Assembly (NCBI GenBank): GCA_017547205.1
Contig: JAFYQH010000016.1
Span: 1-38,795 of the forward strand
Reading direction: 5' to 3'
Length of the DNA stretch: 38,795 nucleotides
DNA from: Bacteroidaceae bacterium
GTDB taxonomy: Bacteria > Bacteroidota > Bacteroidia > Bacteroidales > Bacteroidaceae
Position 1 is the stretch's first letter. Each line of letters begins with the position of its first letter. Of the stretch, positions 38,691-38,795 are shown one piece after another. Under the pieces are notes generated by a model that worked only from the letters and a program-made list of their open reading frames with translations, was not told the DNA's origin and ran no database searches. A program made the position numbers and the translations under genes.

Positions 38691-38795
38691 TCAAGAATAA
38701 AGTGTTGCCAGTCTGTACATGAAAAACTTAATGTCTCCCACACCTCTGAACTGGGTTCTAAACGCTTTTATTTTTGCATTGAAAGACTCTGCCGA
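38691..38795 (-). CDS. ISL3/ISAon1-family transposase, C-terminal fragment
   Basis: The minus strand is open from the right edge of the window to a TGA at 38691-38693, giving 34 residues. 'SFNAKIKAFRTQFRGVGDIKFF' followed by 'MYRLATLYS' matches the end of DDE transposases of the ISL3/ISAon1 group, where the Glu of the DDE triad lies a little upstream (outside or at the edge of the window). Whether the full element is intact cannot be seen. The insertion is next to a tRNA gene but after its terminator, so the tRNA is unaffected. Confidence 0.78.
   Translation of the reverse strand, partial: SAESFNAKIKAFRTQFRGVGDIKFFMYRLATLYS

Overview
The window looks like a chromosomal segment of a Bacteroidales bacterium (Bacteroidaceae/Prevotellaceae-like; inference). 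The evidence is Bacteroidetes-type promoters (TTTG near -33, about 20 bp, then TAnnTTTG near -7), gene content (DUF3109, ALDH3, Fn3-associated/chitobiase-like surface protein, AAA-DUF4143 ATPase) and the blocks parE-coaD-S41 protease and topA-aroK-speA-argB. A codon-dense core of fairly high GC surrounds an AT-richer, repeat-laden accessory stretch at about 12.7-19.1 kb.

Layout. 1-7.1 kb: 3' end of a prolyl oligopeptidase, an MscS channel, an SDR-ALDH3 pair, a convergent minus-strand YtxH/holin-like/small-protein operon, then a DUF3298 lipoprotein-rsmG-MBL hydrolase run. A bidirectional terminator and a 167-bp MITE-like palindrome separate this from the minus-strand parE-coaD-S41 protease operon (7.4-11.5 kb), which lies behind a YghO-like GNAT gene. 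12.7-19.1 kb: two long gene-poor stretches full of inverted repeats, a 54-codon small-protein gene, an 833-aa secreted Fn3-associated protein, and an AAA ATPase flanked by about 155-bp direct repeats. 19.1-21.3 kb: DUF3109 and gpmI (minus strand). 21.6-26.8 kb: NUDIX, giant TPR protein and outer-membrane barrel. 27.0-33.3 kb: topA-aroK-speA-argB-YgjP-like metallopeptidase, mostly with overlapping or touching genes. 33.4-35.9 kb: minus-strand HAD phosphatase-ribF-CPBP protease. 36.1-38.4 kb: a NatAB-like ABC exporter, then a CAT-anticodon tRNA with its own promoter and terminator, then the 3' end of an ISL3/ISAon1-like transposase.

The most unusual observation is a four-copy family of about 70-85-bp structured elements (13294-13375, 13414-13484, 18935-19009, 19024-19109). 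All four fold the same way: outer stem, GCAA/TTGC-type middle stem, 6-bp stem, 2-nt bulge, 5-bp stem, 8-9-nt loop. Their sequences differ but compensate in the stems. They occur in pairs just downstream of two unrelated minus-strand genes. Each pair is interleaved with short copies of that gene's own last codons. In one copy the gene's stop codon lies inside the outer stem. This looks like a structured 3'-end element that amplifies together with gene termini. It is my main candidate for something undescribed; all folding was done by eye.
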